Source: Planctomycetota bacterium
GTDB taxonomy: Bacteria > Planctomycetota > UBA1135 > GCA-002686595
Assembly (NCBI GenBank): GCA_016872715.1
Contig: VGZD01000008.1
Span: 1-58,408 of the forward strand
DNA length: 58,408 nucleotides
Direction: 5' to 3'
Positions 55,219-58,408 of the stretch are shown here, piece by piece (position 1 is the stretch's first letter; each line of letters starts with the position of its first letter). Below the pieces are notes generated by a model. That model was not told where the DNA came from. It saw only the letters and a list, made by a program, of their open reading frames with translations, and did not search any database. The position numbers were made by a program, and so were the translations under genes.

Positions 55219-55330
55219 TGGTCGTCGAGCTCGTTCCCATCGCCTGCGCCACGGCGCTCGACGAGTCGCACGACACGCTGCGCGAGAGTCACGACGCCGC
55301 TCGCGCTCGCGTCGAGCATTGAAGGAAGAC

Positions 55331-56011
55331 ATGGGAGCCACGTTCGACCGCACGCGCCTCGAGCTCGTCACGCTCGACTGCTACGGCACGCTGATCGACT
55401 GGTCGGGCGGCGTGCGCTCCGCGATGGAGCGCACCGCCAGCCTGCACGGGTGCGATGTCGAGCGGCTGGTGCGCGATCGAGAGTCCAGCGACGAGCGCGA
55501 GGTGCAGGGCGGCTACGCGCACTACTCCGTCAAGCTCGCGGCGAGCTTGCGGCACGCGGCTGCTTGCCAAGGCCGCGACACGACGAACGAGGAGGAGCGC
55601 GCGTTCGTCCAGAGCATGGCGACGTGGCCGCCATTCGAGGAGACGCGCGAGGCGCTCGAGCGACTGACCGCCGCCTATCAGGTCGCGGTGCTGTCGAACG
55701 TCGAGACGCGCGTCCTGCGGGCCAGCCTCGAACAGATCGGAGTGGAGGTCAACTTCGTCGTGACCGCCGAGCAGCTGCGTTCGTACAAACCGGCGCGCGC
55801 GCACTTCGACGCGGCGCTCGAGCGCAGCAAGCGCGACAAGCCGCGCGCGCTGCACGTCGGCGCCAGCCTGTTCCACGACGTGCGACCGGCGCTCGAGTAC
55901 GGCTGGAACGTGGCGTGGGTCAACCGTGCCGGTCGCCCCGCTCCCGCCGACACCATCCCGAGCCTCGAAGTGCGCAGCCTGCGTGAGCTGTGCAAGGCGC
56001 TGCTGTGTTGA
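55331..56011 (+). CDS. HAD-family hydrolase, haloacid dehalogenase type II-like
   Basis: A 226-residue HAD enzyme. Motif I is TLDCYGTLIDW (nucleophile Asp), motif II is VLSNVET, motif III the lysine in RSYKPARAHFDAAL, and motif IV GASLFHDVRPALE. It has the four-helix cap of subfamily I. The DCYGTLIDW form matches type II 2-haloacid dehalogenases, but many such proteins are general phosphatases. The ATG has GGAAG upstream (GAAGGAAGACATG). Confidence 0.88.
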   Translation: MGATFDRTRLELVTLDCYGTLIDWSGGVRSAMERTASLHGCDVERLVRDRESSDEREVQGGYAHYSVKLAASLRHAAACQGRDTTNEEERAFVQSMATWPPFEETREALERLTAAYQVAVLSNVETRVLRASLEQIGVEVNFVVTAEQLRSYKPARAHFDAALERSKRDKPRALHVGASLFHDVRPALEYGWNVAWVNRAGRPAPADTIPSLEVRSLRELCKALLC

Positions 56012-56026
56012 GTGCGGAAGGCCGAC

Positions 56027-56932
56027 ATGCGACGCGGATTCGGTGACGAAGCGCGCGACGAACTCGCGCGTGCACGCTGGCTGGCACTCGGAGCGAGCCT
56101 CTCGTTCTCCGGGATGTACGTGTGCGTCAAGTTGCTCTCGCCGCAGGTGTCGTCGTTCGAGGCGCTCTTCGTGCGCAGCGTGATCGGTCTCAGCCTGTGT
56201 CTCGGCTTGCTGCGGAGTGCACAGAGCCCGCTGCGCTGGGGCGCGTGGAAGCTCAACCTCGTGCGCGCGACCTTCGGACTGCTGTCGATCGGAGGTCAAT
56301 TCGTCGCGCTGCACGAGGGCGGCTGCTCGCTCTCGACCGTGGCGTTCCTGCGCCATGGTGCGCCCGTCTGGATGCTCCTGTTCGTCGGTCCGCTGCTGCA
56401 AGAGTGGCCCGATCGTCGCGCGAAGTTGGCGGTCGCGATCGGCGTGGTCGGAACGCTGCTCGCGCTCGCGCCTCAAGGCGGCGAGAGCGCGTGGGGCCTC
56501 GCGATCGCCCTCTCCTCGGGTTTCACCGCGGCGCTCGCGCTCATCTCGGTGCGCAGGCTGACTTCCACGGACCACCCGCTGACGGTGGTGACGTTCTTCA
56601 TGGGCTTCGTGGCGCTCGTCACGGGTCCGATCGTCGTCGTGCGCTGGGCGAGCGCGGCTCCGCAGTGGACGGCGCGCGATGCGCTGCTGCTCGGGATCGC
56701 CGCGCTGCTTGGAACGGTGGGCCAGTTGCTCAACACGCACGCCTATCGACACGGTCGCGCCGTGGCGATGGCCGTCACGGGGCTGTCGGAGGTCGTGTTC
56801 ACGCTGCTGCTCGCGTGGACGATCGCAGGCGACGCGCTGCCGCCTTGGACCACGTTCGTCGGTGGGGGAGCGATCCTCGCCGCCGCGTGGATCGCCACGC
56901 GCCCGCGCGGACTGCCCGACGCGGCGGCCTAG
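56027..56932 (+). CDS. EamA/DMT-family transporter
   Basis: A 301-residue member of the drug/metabolite transporter superfamily with ten membrane helices formed by two EamA repeats (about 20-145 and 160-295). FSGMYVCVKLLSPQVSS and LNTHAYRHGRAVAMAV mark the repeat ends. The substrate is unknown. I chose ATG 56027 with GGAAGG 6 nt upstream; a GTG at 56012 is in frame. It is the last gene before the mobile region on the right. Confidence 0.88.
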   Translation: MRRGFGDEARDELARARWLALGASLSFSGMYVCVKLLSPQVSSFEALFVRSVIGLSLCLGLLRSAQSPLRWGAWKLNLVRATFGLLSIGGQFVALHEGGCSLSTVAFLRHGAPVWMLLFVGPLLQEWPDRRAKLAVAIGVVGTLLALAPQGGESAWGLAIALSSGFTAALALISVRRLTSTDHPLTVVTFFMGFVALVTGPIVVVRWASAAPQWTARDALLLGIAALLGTVGQLLNTHAYRHGRAVAMAVTGLSEVVFTLLLAWTIAGDALPPWTTFVGGGAILAAAWIATRPRGLPDAAA

Positions 56933-57029
56933 CCCGCATCATTCACGAGAAAACAGGTACGGGCGGGTCGGTTCGTGACCGGCTAGGTGCTTTGCATAGA
57001 CACGGCGCCGATCACGACCAACCGCTCGC

Positions 57030-57305
57030 ATGACGGACCTTACCCAGCAGCGCGGCCTCTTCGAAGGGACTTTTCCCAAGCCCGTGACGGTGGATTTCAC
57101 GGCCCGGCGCCAGAGCTCGGATGGCGGTGTGGTGCTGCTGCGGCAGATCGACGCGCGCACGGGCCTGACGGCCTCGCTGGCGAGCAGCCTGGACGAGCGC
57201 CGGAGCACGGCACGCGTTCAGCACGACCTCGGGCTGCTCGTGCGCCAACGCGTGCTGTCGATCGCGTCGGTGCTTGTCAACGATTTTGAGACACATCGTG
57301 GTTGA
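57030..57305 (+). pseudogene. IS1380-type transposase N-terminal fragment
   Basis: The first about 82 residues resemble the start of IS1380-family DDE transposases: GLFEGTFPKPVTVDFTA, SSDGGVVLLRQID, TGLTASLASSLDERR and GLLVRQRVLSIAS. The normal protein is about 400-450 residues. The match stops at about 57274, where TGTCAACG begins the end of an IS21-like element; the last 10 codons come from that element. ATTCACGAGAAAACAGG at 56939-56955 may be the IS1380 inverted-repeat end. The gene is dead. Confidence 0.75.
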
Positions 57306-58408
57306 GCTCAGTGAGCTCCGACCATGGCGAGCGGTGCCGTCGTGGGTGGGTTGATCCACGCGGACGTGGGACGCCGTTGCTCGGCGGGCATGCCGCGCGA
57401 GAATCGCTCGGGATGTCGTCGATGAGCCTCGACGAGCGTCGCCTGGCGTCGCGCGATGACGGCTTCGACGTCGCCATCGACGATCTCGACCGTGCCCCAG
57501 TAGAGCTTCGCAAGAAGCGCTCGCCGCGCCAGCTCGCTCGGCACCGAGTAGCGCACGCGGTCCACGCTGATCGTCGCGTACTTGTCCGCCACGCACGGCA
57601 CCACCCGCGCACATTCCGGCAAGCGCGGCGGCAGCGGGCGCAAGTGCTCACGCTCAGCCTGCAGCGCCTGGCGCGACGTGCGCCCGTCGGGCAGGCGACG
57701 CTGGCCGAGGTCGTGCTCGAGCTCGGCCAGGAGCTGCGCGTTGAGATCGTCCCACGACGCCACCTCCGGCATCGGCCGGAAGAAAAGCCCGCGCACGTGC
57801 TCGTTGCCGCGCTCCACCGAGCCTTTTTCGTTGCCCTTCGCCGGAGCGCAGAAGTCCACGTGCAGCGGATACCCGCCGCGCCAGCCCTGGAACGCGCGCG
57901 TCTCCTCGCGCTCGGTCCCCGGCAGGATCTTCCTCACCGCAGCACTGGTGTTGTCGAGCACCGCGCGGCGCGGCACGCCGCCAAAGTACGCGAAGCTCGC
58001 GTTGAGGCCGTCGAGCCAGCACTCCAGCCGCTCGATCGGATAGGCCTTCGCGAAGTAGCTGTTCGAGCACGGCAGCGTCCCGATAAACACGTGCACCTTG
58101 CACGTCAGGCCGCCAATCCGCGCCCAGCTCTCGAAGAAGTCGCCCTCCAGCGTGTCACCAGGCGAGTGCGTGCGATGCACGAACGCCTCCGCGCCGAACA
58201 GCTCGCGCTTGAGATCCTGAACGTACCTCCGCAGCGCGCGCTCCCGCACCGCCGGAGCCTTCAAGCCCAGGAGGCGCCCCACGCGCTTCGCCGACACCCG
58301 CGGCTCCAGCCGCAAGAGCGCCACGATCTCCTCGCGGCAGGCATCGAGCCGACGCCCACGCCGCGGGCTCGCACGCCGCTTGGGGAAAGCCTCCAACTCC
58401 ACCGCCCG
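57275..58408. mobile_element. IS21-type insertion element, partial
   Basis: The element begins at TGTCAACGATTTTGAGACAC (57275-57294), which has the TGT start and the GAGACA box common at IS21 ends. It carries an IstA-like gene reading left and runs off the right edge. It has inserted into the IS1380-type transposase gene. No IstB lies between the IstA stop (57308) and the element end. Confidence 0.65.
57308..58402 (-). CDS. istA: IS21-family IstA-like transposase, probably N-terminally incomplete in window
   Basis: About 364 residues visible. The catalytic DDE core is seen as LEGDFFESWARIGG (Asp), AVLDNTSAAV (Asp) and APAKGNEKGSVERGNEHV (Glu), and the Mu-type C-terminal domain follows (ATISVDRVRYSVPSEL). 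The N-terminal helix-turn-helix normally present in IstA is missing from the visible part, so the true start is probably beyond base 58408; the GTG at 58402 is only the first in-frame codon. It would catalyse cut and paste of the element with IstB, but no IstB follows. Confidence 0.85.
   Translation of the reverse strand: MELEAFPKRRASPRRGRRLDACREEIVALLRLEPRVSAKRVGRLLGLKAPAVRERALRRYVQDLKRELFGAEAFVHRTHSPGDTLEGDFFESWARIGGLTCKVHVFIGTLPCSNSYFAKAYPIERLECWLDGLNASFAYFGGVPRRAVLDNTSAAVRKILPGTEREETRAFQGWRGGYPLHVDFCAPAKGNEKGSVERGNEHVRGLFFRPMPEVASWDDLNAQLLAELEHDLGQRRLPDGRTSRQALQAEREHLRPLPPRLPECARVVPCVADKYATISVDRVRYSVPSELARRALLAKLYWGTVEIVDGDVEAVIARRQATLVEAHRRHPERFSRGMPAEQRRPTSAWINPPTTAPLAMVGAH

Overview
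The window is 58.4 kb of very GC-rich, densely packed bacterial chromosome. It includes the origin-proximal replication and partition genes: dnaA, dnaN, dciA, gyrB, parA, parB and a perfect parS site. An LPS pathway (kdsD, kdsC, a giant LptD-like protein) indicates a two-membrane cell. A full bacillithiol pathway (bshA, bshB1, bshC), a DUF721/dciA gene in the dnaN-gyrB cluster, a short primary-type sigma factor and several large secreted proteins with pseudopilin-like modules suggest a Planctomycetota-type bacterium. An acidobacterial or related lineage is not excluded. This assignment is inference from gene content; no rRNA gene is present.

Layout. 1-1.6 kb: partial lepB (leftward) and a DEDDh exonuclease, flanked by two GC-rich minisatellites. 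1.7-8.6 kb: a rightward run of transporters (NhaD/CitMHS-like, APC permease with Usp domain, TerC, dicarboxylate/amino-acid symporter) ending in a three-domain FKBP isomerase. 8.6-12.2 kb: lipoprotein and aspartokinase (leftward), divergent from a LeuA-like synthase and a small zinc-ribbon gene interrupted by an in-frame TGA. 12.2-20.3 kb: a leftward block with an outer-membrane-type protein, sugar isomerase, SDR, RsmB-like protein, fmt, thioredoxin, scpA and an M50 protease. 20.4-27.5 kb: rightward LPS genes plus a TatA/B-like gene. 27.4-34.2 kb: leftward dnaA, dnaN, dciA, gyrB and a stand-alone MshEN protein. 34.7-43.6 kb: leftward sigma factor, hemW, pyrF, bshC, bshB1, parA, bshA and cysteine desulfurase. 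43.7-48.4 kb: a protein ending in an HPr-like domain, a phosphoesterase, parS-parB and a cyclophilin. 48.6-56.9 kb: rightward secreted and accessory genes. 57-58.4 kb: an IS1380-type transposase fragment cut by the end of an IS21-type element.

The most unusual signal is at 11.81-12.16 kb. A continuous reading frame with strong coding character contains one TGA, at a position that follows Cys-x-x-x, and a perfect 8-bp hairpin with a GGUC loop begins 12 nt after it. This is the layout of a bacterial selenocysteine insertion site, so the gene is a candidate undescribed selenoprotein. Other items of note are AT-rich codon islands lying on conserved motifs of four unrelated genes, an HPr-like domain with both phosphorylation-site residues correctly spaced, a sigma factor whose best start is ATT, an RsmB homologue with an altered SAM-binding region, and parA lying inside the bacillithiol gene run.
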